This document shows positions 7,954 to 16,881 of a stretch of 64,000 nt of DNA, one piece after another. Each line of letters begins with the position of its first letter. Within the stretch, counting starts at the first letter, position 1. The position numbers were made by a program, and so were the translations under genes. The DNA comes from Novosphingobium sp. SG919. GTDB taxonomy: Bacteria; Pseudomonadota; Alphaproteobacteria; Sphingomonadales; Sphingomonadaceae. The stretch covers positions 310,001 through 374,000 of the forward strand of contig NZ_JABCNG010000006.1 of assembly GCF_012932495.1 (NCBI RefSeq), given 5' to 3'. The notes below the pieces were generated by a model that was not told the DNA's origin, did not search any database, and saw only the letters and a program-made list of their open reading frames with translations.

Positions 7954-10900
7954 ATGATCGAAACGCCAACCCGAGACGCGTCTGTACCCGGCCATGCGGC
8001 AAATGCCGTGCTGGCGCCCGCAGCTCCAATGGAAACGGCAGATGCAGCACAGCATGCGCAAGTGGCCCAGAGTGGCCATGTCTCGGCAGAGGGCCTCCAG
8101 GCTGGCGCGGCTGGGGCATTCCTGCTGACCGGCTGCGGCGCGCGGGGCGATGCCACCCTGCTGGCAGCCGATCTGGCCGCCATTAAGGCCGAAAGCGCAG
8201 CCTGGCGCGCGGCCGCCGAACATGCCCGCCTTGCCACCATGCGCCAGGCCGAGCGCCACGAACGCACCGTGGCGGCCTATGAAACCCGCCTGTGCCAATT
8301 GCAGGGATCGCCGGCCTATCGCCTGGGCGAGACGCTGCTCCACGGCTTGCGCAAACCGGGCCGCTGGTTGGCGCTACCCGGTGGACTGCTGCCGCTGCGC
8401 CGGCCTTCGAGCAAGCGCGATGCAGACTTGCCGCTGCCCGGCCTTCCTCTGGCAGAAGCCGCCATCGATCCGCCGGTCGGCCCGCCTGATGTCGTGCCCA
8501 ATCGGGACGAAGCACCAACCGCAGCGCCGCTCGCCCCCCTGCCGCCGATGACCCCTGCCACTCTGGCTCGGGCAGAAGAGCGCGCCCGCAAGAAAGCGCA
8601 GCAGCAGGAACAGCGCGCCCGCGCCGCACGGGCCGATGCCCATGCCGCCCGCGCCCGCGCGCTGCGCCATAGCGATCCGGTGGCTGCGGCACAGGCCGCG
8701 CAAGCCGCGCATGACGCCGATCCGCAGCCGTGGCGGGCGAAGTGGCTGGCGTTTCGCCTGCACGATGCGGGGGAACTGACGCGGCCGGCAGCGCTGCTCC
8801 AGGGCCTGCCGCAGGACCTGGGGCTGAGCGCATCGGAAAGCAGCCGCGCGCAGCAGATCCTGGCCTTGGCCGCCATGGCGCAAGCCCTGCCCGAACTGCC
8901 GCCAGTGGCAGCGCCCGCCTATGACCCGCGCCCGCAAAGCCTGCTCTATTGCGCCGCGAGCGCCCTGCCCTGGCACACCAGCGGCTATACCACCCGCACC
9001 CAGGCGCTGCTGCAGGCGCTGGCCGCGCAAGGCGTGGACCTGGTCGCCCTTACCCGCGCCGGATATCCGTGGGACCGCGCCGATAGCGCCGGCACGCCCG
9101 AGGCGCTGGCCACCCGCCATGATGGCCTCGATTGGCAGCACTTGCGCCAGCCCAGCCAGTCGTTGCCGCTCGACATCTATATCGAGCGCGCCAGCATCGG
9201 CATCGCCCGCCTGGCCAAGGCCCGCCGCGTCGCCGCGATCCAGGCTGCCTCCAACCACGTCAATGCCCTGCCCGCCCTGCTGGCCGCACGCCGCCTGGGC
9301 ATTCCCTTCCACTATGAGCTGCGCGGCCTGTGGGAAATGAGCCGCGCGGCCAATGTGCCCGGCTTTGCCGGCACCGAGCGCCACGCCCTGGGCCTGGAAC
9401 TGGAAGCCTTCGTGGCCCGTGCGGCGACTCGCGTCTTTGCCATCTCGCAGCCCCTGGCCGATCATGTGATCGCGCAGTGGCGCCTCGATCCCGCGCGCGT
9501 GGCGCTGCTGCCCAACGGTATCGATAGCGCCGGCTTTGCAAGCATTTCGGCCGATCCACTGCCGCGCACCACGATCGGCTATGCCGGGGCGCTGGTCAGC
9601 TATGAAGGGCTCGACCTGCTGATCGAGGCCTTGGCCCTGCTCAAGGCACAAGGCCTGGATATCGACCTGTTGGTGATGGGCGATGGGCCCTTGCGGGCGA
9701 GCCTGGAGGAACAGGCCCAGCGGCTGGGCCTGGCCCAGGCCGTCACCTTTACCGGCCGCCTCGATCCGGCGCAGGCCCGCGCGCGCATGGCCGCCTGCCA
9801 CATTGCCTGCCTGCCCCGCCGGCGCAGCGACGTGACCGAACTGGTGCCACCGATCAAGCTGGTCGAGGCCATGGCCCTGGGCCTGCCCGCCGTGGTGCCG
9901 GACCTGCCCGTGTTCCGCGCCGAGGCGCAGCACGGCGAGACCGCCCTGTTCTTCACCCCCGACCACGCCGCAGACCTCGCCCGCGCCATCGCCACGCTCG
10001 CGACCGATCCCACCCTCGCCCAGCGACTGGGCCAGGCCGCGCGCTCCCACGCCGCCGCAAATCGCGATTGGAACACCATCGCCAACGCCGTCGTGCAAAC
10101 CTTGCCACAAGCAGAGCCAGAGCCGGAGCCCGAACCCACGCCCGAACCGGCCACCTTGGCCGCTGCCGAAGAAGCGCAGCGCCGGGCACAAGCGCTGCAA
10201 CGCGCCGAGGCGCTGACCCGCCAGGCCCGCGCGCTCTATGCCATGGATCTGCCCGCCGCGATTGCCCTGGCGGAAGAGGCGCAGACCCTCGACCCGCAAC
10301 CCTGGCGGGCAAAATGGCTGGCATTCCGCTGGCATGAAGCGGGCGATACGGCGCGTGCGGCGCAACTGCTGCAAGCCCTTCCGGCCAATCTGGCGCTGAG
10401 CCGTTCGGAACGGAGCCGCATCGACCAGATCCTCGCCCCACCTACCGTGGCGCCAGCGCCAACTCCCGAACCGACGCCCGACCCGGCCGTCTTGGCTGCC
10501 GCCGAACAAGCGCAGCGCCGGGCACAAGCGCTGCAACGCGCCGAGGCGCTGACCCGCCAGGCCCGCGCGCTCTACGCCAGCGACCTGCCCGCCGCGATTG
10601 CGCTGGCGGAAGAGGCGCAGGCCCTCGACCCGCAACCCTGGCGGGCCAAATGGCTGGCATTCCGCTGGCATGAAGCGAGCGATACGGTGCGCGCGGCGCA
10701 ACTGCTGCAAGCCCTCCCGGCCAATTTGGCGCTGAGCCGTTCGGAACGGAGCCGCATCGACCAGATACTCGCCCCACCCACCGTGGCGCCAGCGCCGACA
10801 GCCGAACCGGCTCCCGACCCGGCCGCCTTGGCTGCCGCCGAACAAGCGCAGCGCCGGGCGCAGGCACTGCAACGCGCCGAGGCACTGACCCGCGAGGCCC

Positions 10901-13900
10901 GCGCCGTCGATGCGAGCGACCTGCCCACCGCGATTGCGCTGGCGGAAGAAGCGCAGGCCCTCGACCCGCAACCTTGGCGGGCCAAATGGCTGGCGTTCCG
11001 CTGGCACGAAGCAGGTGATACGGCGCGGGCCACTCAGCTGTTGCAAGCCCTGCCCACCGATCTGGCGCTGAGCCGTTCGGAACGGAGCCGGATTCGCCAG
11101 ATTCTCACCCCCCGTGCTTCCAAGCCGATGCCTGACCCGGCCGAGGCAGAAGAAGCGCGGCGCCGGGCGCAGGCACTGGACCGTGCCGACGCGCTGACCC
11201 GGCAGGCACGCGCGCTGTACACCAGCGACCTGCCCGCCGCGATTGCCCTGGCGGAAGAGGCGCAGACACTCGATCCACAGCCTTGGCGCGCCAAGTGGCT
11301 GGCGTTCCGCTGGCATGAAGCAGGCGATCCGGCCCGCGCCGTGCACCTGTTGCGATCCCTGCCGGCCGATCTGGCGATGAGCCGATCGGAACGCGGCCGC
11401 ATCGAACGGATTCTCAATCCACCCGCGCCCGAACCGGCACCCGATCCCGAAGCGCTGGCCGCCGCCGAGGAAGCGCACCGCCGCAGCGAGGCCCAAGCCC
11501 TGGCCCGCAGGCTTACCGAACAAGCGCGCACGGTGCAGGACACAGACCCACATGAAGCCGCACGGCTTGGCCTGGCCGCGCATGACGCCGATCCACAGCC
11601 GTGGCGGGCGAAGTGGCTGGCGTTTCGCCTGCACGATGCGGGGGAACTGACGCGGCCGGCAGCGCTGCTCCAGGGCCTGCCGCAGGACCTGGGGCTGAGC
11701 GCATCGGAAAGCAGCCGCGCGCAGCAGATCCTGGCCTTGGCCGCCATGGCGCAAGCCCTGCCCGAACTGCCGCCAGTGGCAGCGCCCGCCTATGACCCGC
11801 GCCCGCAAAGCCTGCTCTATTGCGCCGCGAGCGCCCTGCCCTGGCACACCAGCGGCTATACCACCCGCACCCAGGCGCTGCTGCAGGCGCTGGCCGCGCA
11901 AGGCGTGGACCTGGTCGCCCTTACCCGCGCCGGATATCCGTGGGACCGCGCCGATAGCGCCGGCACGCCCGAGGCGCTGGCCACCCGCCATGATGGCCTC
12001 GATTGGCAGCACTTGCGCCAGCCCAGCCAGTCGTTGCCGCTCGACATCTATATCGAGCGCGCCAGCATCGGCATCGCCCGCCTGGCCAAGGCCCGCCGCG
12101 TCGCCGCGATCCAGGCTGCCTCCAACCACGTCAATGCCCTGCCCGCCCTGCTGGCCGCACGCCGCCTGGGCATTCCCTTCCACTATGAGCTGCGCGGCCT
12201 GTGGGAAATGAGCCGCGCGGCCAATGTGCCCGGCTTTGCCGGCACCGAGCGCCACGCCCTGGGCCTGGAACTGGAAGCCTTCGTGGCCCGTGCGGCGACT
12301 CGCGTCTTTGCCATCTCGCAGCCCCTGGCCGATCATGTGATCGCGCAGTGGCGCCTCGATCCCGCGCGCGTGGCGCTGCTGCCCAACGGTATCGATAGCG
12401 CCGGCTTTGCAAGCATTTCGGCCGATCCACTGCCGCGCACCACGATCGGCTATGCCGGGGCGCTGGTCAGCTATGAAGGGCTCGACCTGCTGATCGAGGC
12501 CTTGGCCCTGCTCAAGGCACAAGGCCTGGATATCGACCTGTTGGTGATGGGCGATGGGCCCTTGCGGGCGAGCCTGGAGGAACAGGCCCAGCGGCTGGGC
12601 CTGGCCCAGGCCGTCACCTTTACCGGCCGCCTCGATCCGGCGCAGGCCCGCGCGCGCATGGCCGCCTGCCACATTGCCTGCCTGCCCCGCCGGCGCAGCG
12701 ACGTGACCGAACTGGTGCCACCGATCAAGCTGGTCGAGGCCATGGCCCTGGGCCTGCCCGCCGTGGTGCCGGACCTGCCCGTGTTCCGCGCCGAGGCGCA
12801 GCACGGCGAGACCGCCCTGTTCTTCACCCCCGACCACGCCGCAGACCTCGCCCGCGCCATCGCCACGCTCGCCACCGATCCCGCCCTCGCCCAGCAACTG
12901 GGCCAGGCCGCGCGCTCCCACGCCGCCGCAAATCGCGATTGGAACACTATCGCCAACGCCGTCGTGCAAACCTTGCCCAGCCGCGATATCGACGCGCAGG
13001 ATGGAGGGGGCGACCTTGCCGAACCGAGCGGTGACGGGTGGATCGTGCCGGATGCGGAAAGTCTGATCGCCGCTTTGGTACAGGCAAATCCGGCACCGGC
13101 GCGTGCCGCCATGGCCACCGCGCCCTTTACCGATGCCGCCCAGGCCGCGCGCGAATGGCTACGGCTGGGCAAGGCCGCAGGCGAAGCGGGCGCCGGAACT
13201 GCTGAGTTGTGCGCCGCGGAGGAAGCCGTCGGGCTGGACCGCGGGCTTGCCACTTTGGCAGGCGCCTATGCCGCTGCCCAGCGTGCCGGGGCGTTTGACC
13301 ATTGCGCGCAATGGATGCTGGAAATGCGCCATCATCCCGATGCGCGGGCCGACCGCGCAGCCCAGGCCCGTATCGAGCGGTTGGCCCAGGGCCTGGCCGG
13401 ACAGCTTGACCTGTTGCACCTGATCACCCCGCGCCGTGCCCGCGCGCTGGCCCCGGTGCCGGGCCGGGTGTGCTATATGCTGCACAACAGCCTGCCCTAT
13501 GCCACCGGAGGCTATGCCACGCGCACCCATGGCCTGGCCTGCGGCATGGCCGCGGCGGGGTGCGAGGTTCTGGCAATGACCCGGCCGGGCTTTCCCTACG
13601 ATGCCGTGGCGGGCCTGGCCGATGGCGATGTGCCGGAGGCGGAGGTGATCGACGGGATCACTTATCTGCGCACGCCCAACCCCGCGCGCATCGACATGCG
13701 CTATGTCCATTACATTCCCGCTGCGGCGCGCGCGCTGGAGGAACGCTATCGCGCGCTGCGCCCGGCGCTGGTCATGGCCGCGTCGAACCACCTGGTGGCG
13801 CTGCCCGCGCTGATCGCGGCGCGGCGGCTGGGCATTCCGTTTGCCTATGAAGTGCGGGGCTTTTGGGAAGTGACCAAGATGTCTCGCGAGGAAAGCTATC

Positions 13901-14739
13901 GCGCGACGCCGGCCTACCAAGTGCAGGAAAGGCTTGAAGCGGCCATCGCCCAGGCGGCCGACCAGGTCTTTACCCTGACCGGCCCGATGGCGGAAGAACT
14001 GGTGGCGCGCGGGGTGGAGCCGGGCAAGATCGCGTTGCTGCCCAATTCCTGCGACCCGGCCCGCTTTACCCCCCGTCCGCGCGATATTGCCCGCGCGCAT
14101 GCGCTGGGGATTCCCGCCGACGTGCAGGTGATCGGCTATGTCGGCACTTTCGTGGATTACGAAGGGCTGGACGACCTGGCCGCCGCCTGCGCGCTGCTCA
14201 AGGCGCAGGGCCATGCGTTCCGCCTGCTGCTGGTGGGCAGCGAAAACACCAGCGGCAGCGAGCGCGGACCGATTGCCGAGGCAATTGCCGATATTGCCGC
14301 GCGAGGTGGCTTTGCCGAGTGGCTGATCATGCCCGGGCGGGTGCCGCATGACGAGGTGGAAAGCTGGTATTCGCTGATCGACGTGTGCCCCTTTCCGCGC
14401 AAGCCCTGGCCGGTGTGCGAGATGGTTTCGCCGATGAAGCCGCTGGAAGCGCTGGCCATGGAAAAGGCGGTGGTGGTGTCCGATGTGCGCGCCCTTGCCG
14501 AAATGATCGCGCATGAGGACACCGGCCTTGCCTTTGCCAAGGGTGACGTGGCGAGCCTGGCCCAGGCGTTGGCGCGCTTGATCGGTGATCCGGCGTTGCG
14601 CGCGGCGCTGGGGCGGCGCGGCCGGCGCTGGGTGGAGGCAGAGCGAACCTGGCTGGGCGTGGGTGAGCAGGCCGTGGCCCTGATGCAGCACGATCTGGCG
14701 CAGGCCCCCGGCAACACTCTGGCAGAGGCAGCGGAATGA
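7954..14739 (+). CDS. Giant three-module GT4-type glycosyltransferase with tandem helical repeats
   Basis: A 2261-residue predicted cytoplasmic protein with three GT-B (GT4-like) glycosyltransferase modules. Residues 1-250 hold an Ala/Arg-rich helical region and a GSPAYRLGETLL linker. Module 1 (about 330-717) and module 2 (about 1287-1674) are almost the same sequence, with YTTRTQ, HYELRGLWEM, LLPNGID, GALVSYEGLDLL and ELVPPIKLVEAMALG. Module 3 (about 1839-2255) is a diverged relative with GGYATRTHG, YEVRGFWEVTK, YVGTFVDYEGLDDL and EMVSPMKPLEALAME. The donor-site glutamates are spaced E-x8-E, one longer than the usual E-x7-E. Six DPQPWRAKWLAF motifs (Asp256, 780, 892, 1004, 1107, 1213) mark TPR-like helical units joined by Pro/Glu-rich linkers. 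GGGGAG precedes the ATG, and the stop overlaps the next start as ATGA. It probably adds several sugars during chain assembly; the sugars cannot be predicted. Confidence 0.88.
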   Translation: MIETPTRDASVPGHAANAVLAPAAPMETADAAQHAQVAQSGHVSAEGLQAGAAGAFLLTGCGARGDATLLAADLAAIKAESAAWRAAAEHARLATMRQAERHERTVAAYETRLCQLQGSPAYRLGETLLHGLRKPGRWLALPGGLLPLRRPSSKRDADLPLPGLPLAEAAIDPPVGPPDVVPNRDEAPTAAPLAPLPPMTPATLARAEERARKKAQQQEQRARAARADAHAARARALRHSDPVAAAQAAQAAHDADPQPWRAKWLAFRLHDAGELTRPAALLQGLPQDLGLSASESSRAQQILALAAMAQALPELPPVAAPAYDPRPQSLLYCAASALPWHTSGYTTRTQALLQALAAQGVDLVALTRAGYPWDRADSAGTPEALATRHDGLDWQHLRQPSQSLPLDIYIERASIGIARLAKARRVAAIQAASNHVNALPALLAARRLGIPFHYELRGLWEMSRAANVPGFAGTERHALGLELEAFVARAATRVFAISQPLADHVIAQWRLDPARVALLPNGIDSAGFASISADPLPRTTIGYAGALVSYEGLDLLIEALALLKAQGLDIDLLVMGDGPLRASLEEQAQRLGLAQAVTFTGRLDPAQARARMAACHIACLPRRRSDVTELVPPIKLVEAMALGLPAVVPDLPVFRAEAQHGETALFFTPDHAADLARAIATLATDPTLAQRLGQAARSHAAANRDWNTIANAVVQTLPQAEPEPEPEPTPEPATLAAAEEAQRRAQALQRAEALTRQARALYAMDLPAAIALAEEAQTLDPQPWRAKWLAFRWHEAGDTARAAQLLQALPANLALSRSERSRIDQILAPPTVAPAPTPEPTPDPAVLAAAEQAQRRAQALQRAEALTRQARALYASDLPAAIALAEEAQALDPQPWRAKWLAFRWHEASDTVRAAQLLQALPANLALSRSERSRIDQILAPPTVAPAPTAEPAPDPAALAAAEQAQRRAQALQRAEALTREARAVDASDLPTAIALAEEAQALDPQPWRAKWLAFRWHEAGDTARATQLLQALPTDLALSRSERSRIRQILTPRASKPMPDPAEAEEARRRAQALDRADALTRQARALYTSDLPAAIALAEEAQTLDPQPWRAKWLAFRWHEAGDPARAVHLLRSLPADLAMSRSERGRIERILNPPAPEPAPDPEALAAAEEAHRRSEAQALARRLTEQARTVQDTDPHEAARLGLAAHDADPQPWRAKWLAFRLHDAGELTRPAALLQGLPQDLGLSASESSRAQQILALAAMAQALPELPPVAAPAYDPRPQSLLYCAASALPWHTSGYTTRTQALLQALAAQGVDLVALTRAGYPWDRADSAGTPEALATRHDGLDWQHLRQPSQSLPLDIYIERASIGIARLAKARRVAAIQAASNHVNALPALLAARRLGIPFHYELRGLWEMSRAANVPGFAGTERHALGLELEAFVARAATRVFAISQPLADHVIAQWRLDPARVALLPNGIDSAGFASISADPLPRTTIGYAGALVSYEGLDLLIEALALLKAQGLDIDLLVMGDGPLRASLEEQAQRLGLAQAVTFTGRLDPAQARARMAACHIACLPRRRSDVTELVPPIKLVEAMALGLPAVVPDLPVFRAEAQHGETALFFTPDHAADLARAIATLATDPALAQQLGQAARSHAAANRDWNTIANAVVQTLPSRDIDAQDGGGDLAEPSGDGWIVPDAESLIAALVQANPAPARAAMATAPFTDAAQAAREWLRLGKAAGEAGAGTAELCAAEEAVGLDRGLATLAGAYAAAQRAGAFDHCAQWMLEMRHHPDARADRAAQARIERLAQGLAGQLDLLHLITPRRARALAPVPGRVCYMLHNSLPYATGGYATRTHGLACGMAAAGCEVLAMTRPGFPYDAVAGLADGDVPEAEVIDGITYLRTPNPARIDMRYVHYIPAAARALEERYRALRPALVMAASNHLVALPALIAARRLGIPFAYEVRGFWEVTKMSREESYRATPAYQVQERLEAAIAQAADQVFTLTGPMAEELVARGVEPGKIALLPNSCDPARFTPRPRDIARAHALGIPADVQVIGYVGTFVDYEGLDDLAAACALLKAQGHAFRLLLVGSENTSGSERGPIAEAIADIAARGGFAEWLIMPGRVPHDEVESWYSLIDVCPFPRKPWPVCEMVSPMKPLEALAMEKAVVVSDVRALAEMIAHEDTGLAFAKGDVASLAQALARLIGDPALRAALGRRGRRWVEAERTWLGVGEQAVALMQHDLAQAPGNTLAEAAE
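8704..10106 (+). repeat. Long internal direct repeat, copy 1
   Basis: 1403 bp matching 11575-12977 at a constant offset of 2871 bp (957 codons, in frame) with no gaps. I count five mismatches by eye (8724, 10002, 10012, 10025, 10077), so 8725-10001 appears identical. It covers one helical unit plus glycosyltransferase module 1. Confidence 0.95.
10168..11466 (+). repeat. Tandem array of four ~112-codon helical repeat units
   Basis: Units begin at 10168, 10504, 10840 and 11149, with periods of 336, 336 and 309 bp, followed 318 bp later by the degenerate unit that starts the second long repeat. Each encodes an Ala/Gln/Arg-rich helix, the DPQPWRAKWLAF motif, a RSERSRI helix and a Pro-rich linker. 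Units 1-3 are very similar in DNA sequence, suggesting recent expansion by recombination. Confidence 0.9.
11575..12977 (+). repeat. Long internal direct repeat, copy 2
   Basis: Second copy of the 1403-bp block at 8704-10106, encoding a helical unit plus glycosyltransferase module 2. Homology stops abruptly after the NAVVQTLP codons in both copies: copy 1 runs into the tandem array and copy 2 into the linker before module 3. Confidence 0.95.
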
Positions 14740-15830
14740 CCAACATGACCGCATTCGTGCGCAGCCTTCGGCGCAAGTTGGGCCAGGCGACGCCGGGCGA
14801 CAATCGGTTCAATGTGCGCACTGGCGGCTTGCTGAGCACGGGCCGGCCGGACTGCCTGCCCCTGCATTTCCGCGTGCGTCATGTGCCAGGCGCCACGCGC
14901 ATGCTGGTCACGCTACATGGCGCCGCCGATGCCGCGCGGCACGGACGGCCGGTGTTCAACGGCTTCAATCCCGATCTGGCCGATTGCATCCAGGTGGCGG
15001 TCAGCGATCCTTCGCTGCAATTGCCCGGCGATTTCGGAATCGCCTGGTTTGCCGGGCACCAGGATTTCGACACCCCGGCCCTGCTGCGCCGCGCCTTTGC
15101 CGAAATGGCCAAGGCCTGGGGCGTGGAACGCACGATCTTTTTCGGCACGTCTGGCGGTGGGTTTGCCGCGCTGGCGCAATCGCATGCCATGCCCGGATCG
15201 ATCGCCGTGGTCGGCAATCCGCAGACCCGCATCGCCCGCTATCATGCGCCCTCGGTCACGGCCTATCGTGAAGGGTGCTGGCCGGCATTGGCCGACAATG
15301 CCGCGCTGGAGCGCGTAACCCTGGCCGATTGCACGGCACTTTATGGTGCGGGTTTTGCCAACACGGTGATCTATGCCCAATCGATGGGCGACCGCCATCA
15401 CTGGCGCGCGCACATGCTACCGTTCGCAGCGGCTGTGGCTGGCCGGGGCAATGCCGATCGGGTGCTGTTCCACACCGATTTTCATGGGGTTCACGGCCAC
15501 GCCCTGCCGCGCGAAGCCTATGCCATCTGGCTGCGCGCAGCGGTGATCAGCCCGACCACGATGCCGGCCGACCTGCTGGATACCTGGCACGCCTTGCGCC
15601 AGGCGGGTGTGCCCCGAAACGCCCCCGCCCGCCGCCGCGGCAAGGCGAAGGCCCCCGGCGACACGGCGCTCCTCAACCCGCCCGAGACGCTCTCGGCAAG
15701 TGCCCGCCTGGAAGCCTGGCTGGCGCGCCACCCTGCCGCCGCAGCACCGGCAGCCCAGCCCCCACACGAGCCCGAAGATGAGCCGCCCGCGCCGGTCAAC
15801 CCGGCCGATGCCAGCAAGGAAGCCGCCTGA
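14736..15830 (+). CDS. Alpha/beta-hydrolase-like protein of the polysaccharide cluster
   Basis: A 364-residue protein without signal peptide. It has an alpha/beta hydrolase layout: a LVTLHGAA strand near residue 56, the nucleophile elbow FFGTSGGGFAAL (GxSxG type) near residue 135 and a late histidine in HTDFHGVHGHALP near 250. The C-terminal 80 residues are Pro/Ala-rich and low in complexity. The start overlaps the stop of the giant glycosyltransferase gene (ATGA) and its own stop overlaps the next start, so it is in the same operon. Esterase, deacetylase or acyltransferase activity on the polysaccharide or a lipid intermediate is an inference; the substrate is unknown. Confidence 0.6.
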   Translation: MTNMTAFVRSLRRKLGQATPGDNRFNVRTGGLLSTGRPDCLPLHFRVRHVPGATRMLVTLHGAADAARHGRPVFNGFNPDLADCIQVAVSDPSLQLPGDFGIAWFAGHQDFDTPALLRRAFAEMAKAWGVERTIFFGTSGGGFAALAQSHAMPGSIAVVGNPQTRIARYHAPSVTAYREGCWPALADNAALERVTLADCTALYGAGFANTVIYAQSMGDRHHWRAHMLPFAAAVAGRGNADRVLFHTDFHGVHGHALPREAYAIWLRAAVISPTTMPADLLDTWHALRQAGVPRNAPARRRGKAKAPGDTALLNPPETLSASARLEAWLARHPAAAAPAAQPPHEPEDEPPAPVNPADASKEAA

Positions 15831-16861
15831 TGCACAATCCCTATCGCGGACGCGATGCCCGCGCCTTTTGGAAAAGCGCCGTGGCCGAGCACCACCTGGC
15901 CGATATGACCGATGTGTGGGACCCGATCGCCTTGAACCCGGAGGATTGCATCGCCACGGCGGGCAGTTGCTTTGCCCAGCATATCGGCCATGCCCTGGCC
16001 ACGCGTGGCGCGCATTTCCTGGATTGTGAACCGCCGCCACCGGTCTTTGCCGATGCAGCCGAAGCGCGGCGGTTCGGCTATGGCGTGTTTTCGTGCCGTT
16101 ATGGCAATGTCTATACCGCGCGGCAGATGCTGCAACTGGCCCAGGAAGCGCTGGGCCTGCGCCGCCCGGCCGAAGTGGTGTGGGAACGCGAGGGGCGCTT
16201 TTACGATGCGCTGCGCCCGGCGGTGGATCCGGCCGGCCATGCCACCCCGGAAACCGTGCATCTGGCCAGGCGGCTGCACCTGGGCGCGGTGCGCACCATG
16301 CTGGAAACCATGGACGTGCTGGTGTTTACCCTGGGGCTGACCGAATGCTGGGAAAGCCTGGCGGATGGCACGGCCTATCCCACGGCGCCGGGCACCATCG
16401 CGGGCAGTTTCGACCCCGCCGCCCACGCGTTTCGCAACATGCGGCATGGCGAGGTGGTGGCCGACATGACCGCGTTCTGGGCGCTGGTGAAAGAGATCAA
16501 TCCCGGTGCGCGCATGCTGCTGACCGTTTCCCCGGTTCCGTTGATGGCCACGGCCAGCGGCGGCCATGTCCTGCCCGCCACGGTCTATTCCAAATCCGTG
16601 CTGCGCGCGGCGGCGGGAGACCTGGCCGCCGACCTGCCCGACACCACGTATTTCCCCAGCTACGAGATCATCGCGGGCCATCCCAGCCGGGGCCTGTTCT
16701 TCAACCCCGATCTGCGCACGGTGAACCCGATGGGGGTGGACCTGGTCATGCGCCATTTCTTTTCCGGGCCGCTGGCCAATGTCTTTGCCCCGCCCGGCCA
16801 CACCGCCGAGCGAGCGCCCGAAGCAATCTGCGAAGAAGGCCGCATCACCGAAACGCTCTGA
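15830..16861 (+). CDS. GSCFA domain protein
   Basis: A 343-residue protein whose near N-terminal TAGSCFAQHIGHAL is the namesake GSCFA motif, the nucleophile block of an SGNH-hydrolase-like family often found beside capsule and exopolysaccharide genes. Further family features are VFTLGLTECWE, the LLTVSPVPLMAT strand and SYEIIAGHPSRGLFFNPDLRTVN containing late catalytic-type residues. It overlaps the upstream gene by one base (TGATG) and is followed after 20 bases by a sulfotransferase. The family's reaction is not firmly known; O-acyl transfer to or removal from sugars is a reasonable guess. Confidence 0.85.
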   Translation: MHNPYRGRDARAFWKSAVAEHHLADMTDVWDPIALNPEDCIATAGSCFAQHIGHALATRGAHFLDCEPPPPVFADAAEARRFGYGVFSCRYGNVYTARQMLQLAQEALGLRRPAEVVWEREGRFYDALRPAVDPAGHATPETVHLARRLHLGAVRTMLETMDVLVFTLGLTECWESLADGTAYPTAPGTIAGSFDPAAHAFRNMRHGEVVADMTAFWALVKEINPGARMLLTVSPVPLMATASGGHVLPATVYSKSVLRAAAGDLAADLPDTTYFPSYEIIAGHPSRGLFFNPDLRTVNPMGVDLVMRHFFSGPLANVFAPPGHTAERAPEAICEEGRITETL

Positions 16862-16881
16862 ACCACAAGGACGATAGCCCT

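Noticed and set aside
8374..12969. A 1531-codon open frame on the minus strand inside the giant glycosyltransferase gene
   Set aside because: It is the antisense shadow of high-GC, repeat-rich codons; it repeats with the same 2871-bp period and has no recognisable domain or ribosome site.
8704..12977. Reading the long direct repeat as a mobile element or assembly artefact
   Set aside because: No transposase, terminal inverted repeats or target duplication; scattered mismatches near the ends and unique DNA between the copies argue for a real duplication, although long reads are needed to be certain.
16093..16881. An N-terminal extension of the sulfotransferase frame
   Set aside because: It overlaps the GSCFA gene in another frame; the sulfotransferase starts naturally at the GTG after the GSCFA stop.
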